Below, one piece after another: positions 7,500-12,875 of a DNA stretch of 12,875 nt. Source of the DNA: Burkholderiales bacterium. GTDB lineage: Bacteria; Pseudomonadota; Gammaproteobacteria; Burkholderiales; Usitatibacteraceae. The notes under the pieces were generated by a model. That model ran no database searches. It was not told where the DNA came from and was given only the letters and a program-made list of their open reading frames with translations. Position numbers and translations under genes: made by a program. The stretch covers positions 1-12,875 of the forward strand of contig JAJAYN010000566.1 of assembly GCA_026786225.1 (NCBI GenBank), in the 5' to 3' direction. Positions within the stretch are counted from its first letter, which is position 1. Each line of letters begins with the position of its first letter.

Positions 7500-8417
7500 A
7501 GCAGCAGCTAGTGACATATTGCCGAACGCAGCGGGCAGTTGATCGCGCTTGTCGAAGGTCACAAATTCAAACGAGGTCTCATCGGCCAACAACATCCGCA
7601 CCAGTTGGTTGTTCATGGCGTGGCCAGACTTAATGCCGTGGAAGGCACCGATCAATGGGTGTCCGAGCATATACAAATCACCGACGGCGTCGAGTGCCTT
7701 GTGTTTGACGAATTCGTCGTCAAAGCGCAAACCTTCACTGTTGAGAACACGAAAGTCATCGATCACGATGGCGTTGTCCAGCGATCCACCTCTGCCCAAC
7801 CCCATCTCGCGCAGCATTTCTACATCGTGGGTAAATCCGAACGTCCGCGCACGCGCGACCTCCTTGGCGAACGAAACTTCAGCGAAATCAATTTCCACAT
7901 CGGACGCCGCCTTTTTGAACACCGGATGATCAAATTCGATGGTGAACTTCAGTTTGAACCCGTTAAAGGGCGCAAGTGACACGTAGCGATCTTTTTCTTT
8001 CAGCTCAAGGTGTTTTTTCACGCGGATGTAGCGTTTCGACTTGCCCTGCTCTTCGATGCCGGCCGACTGCAGCAGAAAGACGAATGGGCCTGCACTGCCG
8101 TCCATGATCGGCACCTCTTCGGCCGAAAGATCGACGTAAGCGTTGTCGATCCCCAAACCCGCGAATGCCGACATCAGATGCTCGACCGTCGCCACTTTCG
8201 CGCCGCTTTGCGAATTCTCGATGCGCGTGGACATGCGTGTATCGTTCACATTCAGTGCGTGTGCGCGCACCATCGGACTACCTGGCAAATCGGTGCGGCA
8301 AAACACGATACCGGTGTCCGGCGCCGCGGGGCGAATCAACATCTCGACACGATGGCCGAGATGCACACCGACGCCGGTGGCGCGAACTTTGTTCTTGAGG
8401 GTACGCTGCTTGATCAT
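7497..8417 (-). CDS. lpxC: UDP-3-O-acyl-N-acetylglucosamine deacetylase LpxC
   Basis: LpxC performs the committed, zinc-dependent deacetylation step of lipid A synthesis in the cytosol. The 306-residue length is that of the family. Key residues by my count are Glu79-His80 in TVEHLMSA (general base and zinc ligand), His239 and Asp243 in KHKALDAVGDL (zinc ligands) and His266 in SGHAMNN (catalytic). All are present, so it should be active. The start is ATG 8417; no Shine-Dalgarno is visible, and a 7-base inverted repeat stands just upstream. The protein ends NMSLAAA, a small nonpolar tail; in Escherichia coli the LpxC tail is a degradation signal for FtsH. lpxC usually lies at the end of the division/cell-wall cluster next to ftsZ, but here the gene upstream is a small four-cysteine protein. 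The stop is TGA. Confidence 0.97.
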   Translation of the reverse strand: MIKQRTLKNKVRATGVGVHLGHRVEMLIRPAAPDTGIVFCRTDLPGSPMVRAHALNVNDTRMSTRIENSQSGAKVATVEHLMSAFAGLGIDNAYVDLSAEEVPIMDGSAGPFVFLLQSAGIEEQGKSKRYIRVKKHLELKEKDRYVSLAPFNGFKLKFTIEFDHPVFKKAASDVEIDFAEVSFAKEVARARTFGFTHDVEMLREMGLGRGGSLDNAIVIDDFRVLNSEGLRFDDEFVKHKALDAVGDLYMLGHPLIGAFHGIKSGHAMNNQLVRMLLADETSFEFVTFDKRDQLPAAFGNMSLAAA

Positions 8418-8428
8418 GGGTAAAAATG

Positions 8429-8451
8429 AATGTTGGATGCGTTACAACATT
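8429..8451 (-). promoter_or_regulatory. Perfect 7-base inverted repeat in the lpxC leader
   Basis: AATGTTG (8429-8435) and CAACATT (8445-8451) are perfect inverted copies with a 9-base centre, located 12-34 bases before the lpxC ATG. Just upstream on the same strand ACTTGCA occurs twice, 16 bases apart. The 98-base space between the four-Cys gene and lpxC holds no other gene. The repeat could be an operator or an RNA hairpin near the start codon, which itself lacks a Shine-Dalgarno. No clear -35/-10 pair was found. Confidence 0.4.
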
Positions 8452-8515
8452 GCTGCAAGTTTAGCATTTGCAAGTGCAGGCAGCACGCAGCGGCAAGCCC
8501 GCCGACCCGCGCGCG

Positions 8516-8671
8516 CTAACCTTTCGCGCGTTTCTTGACCTTCGATGCGGGTGTGGATTTCTTGTCGTCCTCGGCCGACTTTTGATCGCCAATAATGCTC
8601 TTTACCGGGCAAACCTTGAAGATCGGGCATTTCTTGCAACCGACAGCGATGGCAACCGGGCAAATCACCAT
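8516..8671 (-). CDS. Small four-cysteine protein (51 residues), possible metal or Fe-S site
   Basis: The N-terminus reads MVICPVAIAVGCKKCPIF and is followed by KVCPVKSIIGD; cysteines fall at residues 4, 12, 15 and 21 (C-x7-C-x2-C-x5-C, two of them followed by Pro). The rest is a hydrophilic Lys/Asp/Ser-rich tail ending KKRAKG. The four close cysteines suggest binding of zinc or an iron-sulfur cluster, but I cannot name the family. The start is ATG 8671 because AAGGA lies 7 bases upstream; a longer frame from TTG 8737 has no such site. It sits between the YgjP-like hydrolase (76 bases) and lpxC (98 bases), all on the same strand. The stop is TAG. Confidence 0.65.
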   Translation of the reverse strand: MVICPVAIAVGCKKCPIFKVCPVKSIIGDQKSAEDDKKSTPASKVKKRAKG

Positions 8672-8678
8672 GGGGTAT

Positions 8679-8683
8679 TCCTT
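8679..8683 (-). promoter_or_regulatory. Ribosome binding site AAGGA deciding the start of the four-Cys gene
   Basis: AAGGA sits 7 bases upstream of ATG 8671. It is one of the two clear Shine-Dalgarno matches in the window (the other is AGGAG before the M23 peptidase) and argues against the upstream in-frame TTG. Confidence 0.6.
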
Positions 8684-8723
8684 TGTGACGGTGGGGGCTA
8701 ACACATGATACAGACAATCAGCG

Positions 8724-8746
8724 CAAGCCCATGGCAAACCGGCTTG
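8724..8746 (-). other. Inverted repeat directly after the YgjP-like gene
   Basis: CAAGCC (8724-8729) and GGCTTG (8741-8746) are perfect inverted copies around an 11-base loop, starting one base after the TAG of the hydrolase gene. No T run follows, so at most it is a weak terminator or an RNA processing hairpin. Confidence 0.28.
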
Positions 8747-8747
8747 G

Positions 8748-9515
8748 CTAGAACGCGCGGAATTTGTGGTCGTGCGCGTCGAGCTCCGCTTTCAGCTCGC
8801 GATAGTCGGAGCACATGTGCTCCACCTCCTGCCAAAACGCGGTCGAGTGATTCATGTGCCGCAGGTGGGCCAACTCATGGCAGACCACGTAGTCGATCAA
8901 CGCGGGACGTGCCTTGATCAGGCGCCACGAAAAGCGCACCTCGCGGCGCGCGTTGCAGCTACCCCATCGACCATTTGCACTGGAGAGGAATACATGCGGC
9001 GGCACCAAACCATGCAATTTGGCGAAAAAGAAAGCGCGTTGCGCGAAATGCGGCAGCGCCTGCTTCTTGTACCAGTCGACGACCGCCTTTTCGATCACTG
9101 TTCCAGCAGCAGACCGACCGCGCACAAACAAATGCCCCATCAGTGATTCGACGAAAGGCTTTCTCCTCGTCGAATCGTCGGCAATATCGAGCATCAACGT
9201 CAAACCATCGCCCATGAAAAATATTGTCGTTCCCGTCTGCCACGCTTGCGGAACGATGCGGCGATGCGACCATTCATCGAGTTTCTTCAGCACCCAGTCA
9301 GCGTTCTTGCCAATCATTTCTTCCACGGCGGACATCGGCGTGGATAGCGATACGGCGACGGTCATACCCGTGCCATCGACCTTCAAGCCAACGCCACGTC
9401 GTCCGCGACGCCTCACCAGCTTGTAATCAACGCGGTGCCCTTGCAGCGCGATGCTGCGCTCGGATTGTTCAGAGGCGATGGTGGTGGGCAGCGGCCTTTT
9501 CAATTTGAAGAACAT
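8748..9515 (-). CDS. YgjP/WLM-type zinc metallohydrolase (DUF45/M48-like)
   Basis: This 255-residue protein ends in the typical domain of the YgjP-like metallopeptidase family. The zinc motif is H213-E-L-A-H217 in VVCHELAHLRHMNHS, with a third ligand His223 (HExxH-x5-H), preceded by NGRWGSCNARREVRFSWRLI (about 181-200), which contains the family's conserved RWGSC stretch. All expected ligands are present. The N-terminal part (about residues 20-130) is the mixed beta domain normal for the family, with RGVGLKVDGTGMTVAV as a recognisable start. The substrate is not established for the family; it is predicted to be cytosolic since no signal peptide is seen. ATG 9515 lies 7 bases after the plsC stop, so the two are probably co-transcribed. 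The stop is TAG. Confidence 0.9.
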   Translation of the reverse strand: MFFKLKRPLPTTIASEQSERSIALQGHRVDYKLVRRRGRRGVGLKVDGTGMTVAVSLSTPMSAVEEMIGKNADWVLKKLDEWSHRRIVPQAWQTGTTIFFMGDGLTLMLDIADDSTRRKPFVESLMGHLFVRGRSAAGTVIEKAVVDWYKKQALPHFAQRAFFFAKLHGLVPPHVFLSSANGRWGSCNARREVRFSWRLIKARPALIDYVVCHELAHLRHMNHSTAFWQEVEHMCSDYRELKAELDAHDHKFRAF

Positions 9516-9522
9516 GTCACGT

Positions 9523-10236
9523 TCAATTTGCGGGTGTCAAAATCAGCATTTCACCCTCAATCCAGTTTTCAACATCCGCGATCACTTCCCCCGGCTCGCG
9601 TCCTGCCGTGACGATAGGCGGGCCGATGCTCACGGTGATCTTCCCGGGATATTTCATAAAGGCATTGCGTCGCCAGCATTCTCCTGCGTTGTGCGCGATT
9701 GGCAATATCGGCGTGCCGGTTTTCGCCGCCAGCCAAGCGCCGCCGATACCGTAGCGACCACGTTTTCCCGGTGCAATACGCGTACCCTCAGGAAAGATGG
9801 AGACCCAGAGACCACGACTGATGCGCTCGCGTCCCTGCTCTTCAATTTGCTCGATGGCGCGCTTACCGCTTGTGCGATCAATCGCAATCGACTGCAAGGC
9901 ATACAGCACCCAGCCGATAACCGGTACCCACACCATTTCACGCTTGATGATCCAGACTGCACGCGGCAGCAGCGTGAGGATAAAAACCGTTTCCCACGCC
10001 GACTGGTGCTTGGCCATCGACACGCAGGCATACGCCGGCATGTTTTCGCGGCCTTTCACCCAATAGTCGATCCCGCAAATCACTTTCGCGAGCCAGATCG
10101 TCGTCTTTCCCCAGCTTTGCGCAAGGGCATAACCGCTGTTGTAGTGGATAAAAATGAGCGGCACCACAAAAATACCGTAGGCAACGGTCGCCAAAATTGC
10201 CGCCAGGAAAAAAAACAGGGATCGGATAAAAATCAT
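9523..10236 (-). CDS. plsC: 1-acyl-sn-glycerol-3-phosphate acyltransferase (PlsC)
   Basis: PlsC acylates lysophosphatidic acid to phosphatidic acid at the inner membrane, a central step in phospholipid synthesis. The protein is 237 residues with a hydrophobic N-terminal segment (about 2-31). The acyltransferase motif I is His77 in KHQSAWET, i.e. H-x4-E rather than the usual H-x4-D; motif III is FPEGTR at 148-153; motif IV is PILPIAHNAGE (about 176-186). As I recall, the Glu form of motif I is common in betaproteobacterial members, so activity is expected. ATG 10236 is 7 bases past the gmhB stop, with GG bases of the gmhB end as the only possible ribosome site, which fits an operon. A run of eight T lies in codons 8-10. 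The stop is TGA. Confidence 0.93.
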   Translation of the reverse strand: MIFIRSLFFFLAAILATVAYGIFVVPLIFIHYNSGYALAQSWGKTTIWLAKVICGIDYWVKGRENMPAYACVSMAKHQSAWETVFILTLLPRAVWIIKREMVWVPVIGWVLYALQSIAIDRTSGKRAIEQIEEQGRERISRGLWVSIFPEGTRIAPGKRGRYGIGGAWLAAKTGTPILPIAHNAGECWRRNAFMKYPGKITVSIGPPIVTAGREPGEVIADVENWIEGEMLILTPAN

Positions 10237-10243
10237 TTATTGC

Positions 10244-10813
10244 CTACCAGGCCGACGCACGTGTCGGGTCGGCAACGAGAAAGTTCACGGCATCGGCCAG
10301 ATCGGTGTAGGTTTTTGTACCGCGCGGCAATCCACCATTTTCCTTGGTCTTTTTTCCCTTGCCGGTCAACACCAGAATTGGCGCACAGCCCACTTTGGCA
10401 GCCGCTTCAAGATCGCGCAGTGAATCTCCTATTGCCGGCACACCGTTGAGACCCACATGCAACCGTGCGGCGATATCCTCGAACATGCCGGTATCGGGCT
10501 TTCGGCAATGGCATTGCTGCTCAGCGGTACACGGACAAAAGAAAATGGCGTCGATACGGCCGCCTTTCCGAAAAACCAGTTCCATCATTTTGTCGTTAAT
10601 GGCATTGAAGGTGGCCATGTCAAAAAGTCCACGTCCAATACCCGATTGATTAGTGGCGACGACAACGCGAAATCCGTTCTGATTAAGACGCGCAATCGCT
10701 TCGACTGCGCCATCAATCGGTTTCCATTCGCGAGGCGACTTGATGAATTGATCGCTGTCGTGATTGATGACGCCATCGCGGTCGAGAATCACCAGTTTTG
10801 ATTGGGGTGTCAT
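10244..10813 (-). CDS. gmhB: D-glycero-D-manno-heptose-1,7-bisphosphate 7-phosphatase (GmhB)
   Basis: GmhB is a cytosolic HAD-family phosphatase that removes the 7-phosphate from heptose bisphosphate in the route to ADP-heptose for the LPS inner core. The length of 189 residues is usual. Motifs are Asp11 and Asp13 in LDRDGVIN (nucleophile and acid/base), TNQSG at 54-58, CRKPDTGM at 103-110 with Lys105, and GDSLRD at 129-134 (Mg binding). The structural zinc site reads C93-P-C95-x5-C101-H-C103. Most GmhB proteins have C-P-H at the first pair, so here a His ligand is replaced by Cys, giving a possible four-Cys site. ATG 10813 follows the acetyltransferase stop by 24 bases and lacks a clear ribosome site. 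The stop is TAG. Confidence 0.95.
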   Translation of the reverse strand: MTPQSKLVILDRDGVINHDSDQFIKSPREWKPIDGAVEAIARLNQNGFRVVVATNQSGIGRGLFDMATFNAINDKMMELVFRKGGRIDAIFFCPCTAEQQCHCRKPDTGMFEDIAARLHVGLNGVPAIGDSLRDLEAAAKVGCAPILVLTGKGKKTKENGGLPRGTKTYTDLADAVNFLVADPTRASAW

Positions 10814-10826
10814 GGATCTGATTCTA

Positions 10827-10842
10827 CGTGATGAAAATCACG
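10827..10842 (-). other. Hairpin with 6-base stem between the acetyltransferase gene and gmhB
   Basis: CGTGAT (10827-10832) and ATCACG (10837-10842) are perfect inverted copies with a 4-base loop. On the minus strand the stem includes the TGA stop of the acetyltransferase gene (10838-10840). There is no T run after it, and gmhB starts 13 bases later, so it may be a processing or attenuation hairpin rather than a terminator. Confidence 0.35.
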
Positions 10843-11431
10843 CGCGCAGCAGCTCGAAATCGGCGCGCGTCATCGCAAACACCGCCGTATCGCCAAGGTC
10901 GCCGTCCGCATTCCGGCGTTCCTGTCGCAGGGTCGCTTCGTGGATAAAGGCGACGCGGGGAGGTACCGCAGCGCTGCGCAGATTCTTGCTGTCACAGCGA
11001 ATCGTCAAGCGCTCGGCGCGCAAGTGACGAAAAGCAAAGTTGGTGAGGAGCTTCATCGCTTCGGTAATGAAGCCCTGTCCCTCCGCGTCTGGCCGGATCC
11101 AATAGCCAATTTCCATCGCCGGAATGGTCCAGTCGATACGATGCAATCCTGTCGCCCCAAGAAATTGGTTATCAACTCTGCGCCAGATGCCCATTGCCAG
11201 ATCCTCGCGCAAAAGCCATTTAGCCTGCATGCGACGCACATACTCACGCGAAAAATCAAGACTGTTGTGTTCGTTTACCCACGGCATCCAGTGCTTGAGA
11301 TTTTCGCGCGATGCTTCAACCGCGTTCCACAAGTCTGGCGCGTGTTCGTCGCGAAAGGTGCGCAGCAATACGCGATCACCGATCAGCTCGGAAGGGATAT
11401 CCAGCAGAATCGGATTCAGCTTTTCGGTCAT
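10838..11431 (-). CDS. RimJ/RimL-type GNAT N-acetyltransferase
   Basis: A 197-residue protein of the GNAT superfamily, RimJ/RimL group, which acetylates protein N-termini or small amines using acetyl-CoA. Visible signs are the opening strand GDRVLLRTFRDEHAPDLW (about 18-35), WRRVDNQFLGATGLHRID (about 83-100), and the acetyl-CoA loop region MEIGYWIRPDAEGQGFITEA (about 106-125), followed by the helix KLLTNFAFRHL and RLTIRCDSKNLRSAAVP (about 141-157). The closing segment AFIHEATLRQERRN corresponds to the usual GF-x-x-E-G-x-L strand pair, with Ala instead of the usual Gly. The substrate is not known. Its ATG overlaps the glyS stop (ATGA), so translation is probably coupled to glyS. As I recall, related genomes often place gmhB directly after glyS, so this gene looks like an insertion in the operon. 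The stop is TGA. Confidence 0.88.
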   Translation of the reverse strand: MTEKLNPILLDIPSELIGDRVLLRTFRDEHAPDLWNAVEASRENLKHWMPWVNEHNSLDFSREYVRRMQAKWLLREDLAMGIWRRVDNQFLGATGLHRIDWTIPAMEIGYWIRPDAEGQGFITEAMKLLTNFAFRHLRAERLTIRCDSKNLRSAAVPPRVAFIHEATLRQERRNADGDLGDTAVFAMTRADFELLRA

Positions 11432-12875
11432 GTGGCCAGTTTGGACAGATCGGCAACTTTGTTCATCAGCGTGTGCAAATCGGACAGCAGCGCCAAGCGG
11501 TTGGCGCGTAGCTTGGGGCCGGCGGCATTGACCATCACGCCGGCGAAGAAGGCATCGACCGGTGCTTTCAGCCGCGCTAGATTTCTAAGCGCCGCGCTAT
11601 AGTCTCCGCCGTCAATACACATTCCAAAGAGTGGTAGTACTCCCTTCATGGCCCCATACAGCTCGTGTTCTGCTGGTTCCACAAAAGCGCTTGTATCGAC
11701 GTTGACGAAATCGAGATCGGCTTTTTTGAGAATATTGCCGATTCGTTTATTTGCCGCAGCGAGACCAGCTGCTTCCGGCAGCTTTTGAAATGCGCACACT
11801 GCCGCCAATCGTACTGGCAGCTCGCCCCAGGGTGGGCGCACCGATACCACCGCATCGACTTCCAGCGCCGAGTAACCAAGCTCGCGCAGATAGCCGATCA
11901 AGCGATCAAAAATATACTCGACGAGTTTGTCCGCCGATTCCGGTTTCGCTGTCGCGAAAGGTTTCAACGCCTGTGCAACCAAATCTTTGACTGCCAGCGG
12001 CAAATTGCGCTCAATCAACATCCGCAGCACGCCGAGCGCGTGACGGCGCAGTGCGAATGGGTCTTTGTCTCCCGTTGGAACTTGATCGATCGAAAAAAGT
12101 CCCGCCAACGTTTCCAGCTTGTCAGCCAGTGCCACGGCCAACGCTACGTTCGAGTCGGGCAATGTATCCCCAGCAAAGCGCGGCTTATAGTGCTGCTCAA
12201 TAGCGTCGGCGACCACTTCTGCTTCGCCGTCGTGCAGGGCGTAATAGCGTCCCATCGTGCCCTGCAACTCCGGAAACTCGCCGACCATATCTGTAACCAG
12301 GTCAGCTTTGGCCAGCAGCGCAGCGCGATCAGCCTGCTGCGCATCCGCACCGATCAGCTTCGCAATGTATATCGCCAGTTTGCGAACTCGTTCGCCCCGT
12401 TCGCCCTGGGACCCAAGCCTGTTGTGATAAACCACGCTCGCCAATTTCGGAATGCGATCCACCAGCTTCGTTTTTTTGTCCGTCTCAAAGAAAAACCGCG
12501 CATCGGACAACCGTGGCCGCACCACGCGTTGATTTCCTTCGATCACGTGCTGCGGATTGTTCAGGCGCATATTACTGACGATCAGAAACCGGCTCGACAA
12601 ACCACCTTCGCTCAAAAACAGCGGGAAATATTTCTGGTTCAATTTCATCGTCAGCACCAGACACTCAGCCGGTACTTCAAGAAATTCGGCATCGAATTTT
12701 CCGACGTATACGGTCGGCCGTTCCACCAACCCGTTCACTTCGTCGAGCAGCGCCTCATAGTCTTCGGGCTCGCCTAATGTGTCGCCGGTCTGCTCAGCGT
12801 GCGCGAACAAGAGCCGCATGATTTCGGCGCGGCGCTTTTCAAAGCTGGCGATCACGCCACCTTCATTTTCCAGAC
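11428..12875 (-). CDS. glyS: Glycyl-tRNA synthetase beta subunit (partial, 5' end beyond window)
   Basis: GlyS is the large tRNA-binding subunit of the alpha2-beta2 glycyl-tRNA synthetase. The frame is open to the right edge, so 481 C-terminal residues of an expected ~690 are visible; a GTG at 12855 is an internal Val, not the start, because family sequence (LENEGGVIASF) continues upstream. Recognisable stretches include LTMKLNQKYFPLF, FEGNQRVV-like sequence (IEGNQRVVRPRLSDARFFFETD), LGSQGERGERVRKLA, KADLVTDMVGEFPELQGTMGRYYA, DKLETLAGLF, DPFALRRHALGVLR, and the anticodon-binding tail DAFFAGVMVNA with LRANRLALLSDL. No lesions were seen. glyQ should lie upstream, outside the window. The stop TGA overlaps the ATG of the acetyltransferase gene. 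Confidence 0.96.
   Translation of the reverse strand, partial: LENEGGVIASFEKRRAEIMRLLFAHAEQTGDTLGEPEDYEALLDEVNGLVERPTVYVGKFDAEFLEVPAECLVLTMKLNQKYFPLFLSEGGLSSRFLIVSNMRLNNPQHVIEGNQRVVRPRLSDARFFFETDKKTKLVDRIPKLASVVYHNRLGSQGERGERVRKLAIYIAKLIGADAQQADRAALLAKADLVTDMVGEFPELQGTMGRYYALHDGEAEVVADAIEQHYKPRFAGDTLPDSNVALAVALADKLETLAGLFSIDQVPTGDKDPFALRRHALGVLRMLIERNLPLAVKDLVAQALKPFATAKPESADKLVEYIFDRLIGYLRELGYSALEVDAVVSVRPPWGELPVRLAAVCAFQKLPEAAGLAAANKRIGNILKKADLDFVNVDTSAFVEPAEHELYGAMKGVLPLFGMCIDGGDYSAALRNLARLKAPVDAFFAGVMVNAAGPKLRANRLALLSDLHTLMNKVADLSKLAT

Noticed and set aside
9982..10010. PlsC motif I is H-x4-E instead of H-x4-D (KHQSAWET)
   Set aside because: I recall this form as common in betaproteobacterial PlsC proteins, so it is noted in the gene entry but not treated as novel.
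9451..10449. Plus-strand open frame of 332 codons
   Set aside because: Antisense to plsC and the end of gmhB and without recognisable motifs.
11665..12777. Plus-strand open frame of 370 codons
   Set aside because: Antisense to glyS, which is strongly conserved over the whole stretch; no ribosome site or domain.

Overview
The window reads as chromosomal DNA of a Gram-negative bacterium, most likely a betaproteobacterium. I infer this from lipid A and heptose genes (lpxC, gmhB), the two-subunit glycyl-tRNA synthetase (glyS), and two gene blocks that as I recall are typical of that class: glyS / gmhB / plsC / YgjP-type hydrolase, and lpxC / dciA / M23 peptidase / secA. Base composition is moderately GC-rich. 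No rRNA, tRNA, CRISPR array, insertion sequence or phage gene was seen.

Layout from right to left, mostly minus strand. (1) 12875-8516 is a tightly packed minus-strand run: glyS (5' end outside the window), a RimJ/RimL-type GNAT acetyltransferase (ATGA overlap), gmhB, plsC, a YgjP/M48-like hydrolase and a 51-residue four-cysteine protein. (2) 8417-7292 holds lpxC and a 61-residue two-helix membrane protein. (3) 6762-7286 is dciA on the plus strand; it converges on the small membrane gene and starts about 20 bases from the divergent M23 peptidase. (4) 6738-2866 is the M23 peptidase, then secA. secA is interrupted by an in-frame TAA at codon 663, with perfectly SecA-like sequence on both sides, and it also carries Asp instead of the catalytic Walker B Glu at residue 210. 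(5) 2688-1 is an accessory-looking end: a possible 46-codon ORF, a GNAT-like protein of unknown role, two class I SAM methyltransferases facing each other, and the 3' end of an unrecognised plus-strand gene.

The genes mostly serve the envelope and core processes: lipid A commitment (LpxC), LPS core heptose supply (GmhB), phosphatidic acid synthesis (PlsC), peptidoglycan hydrolysis (M23), protein export (SecA), replicative helicase loading (DciA) and translation (GlyS). The points most worth a second look are the interrupted secA with its E210D change, the absence of TAA as a terminator in all 15 well-supported genes (9 TGA, 6 TAG), the four-Cys small protein, and an inverted repeat just upstream of lpxC. 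I did not find a convincing new multi-gene system.
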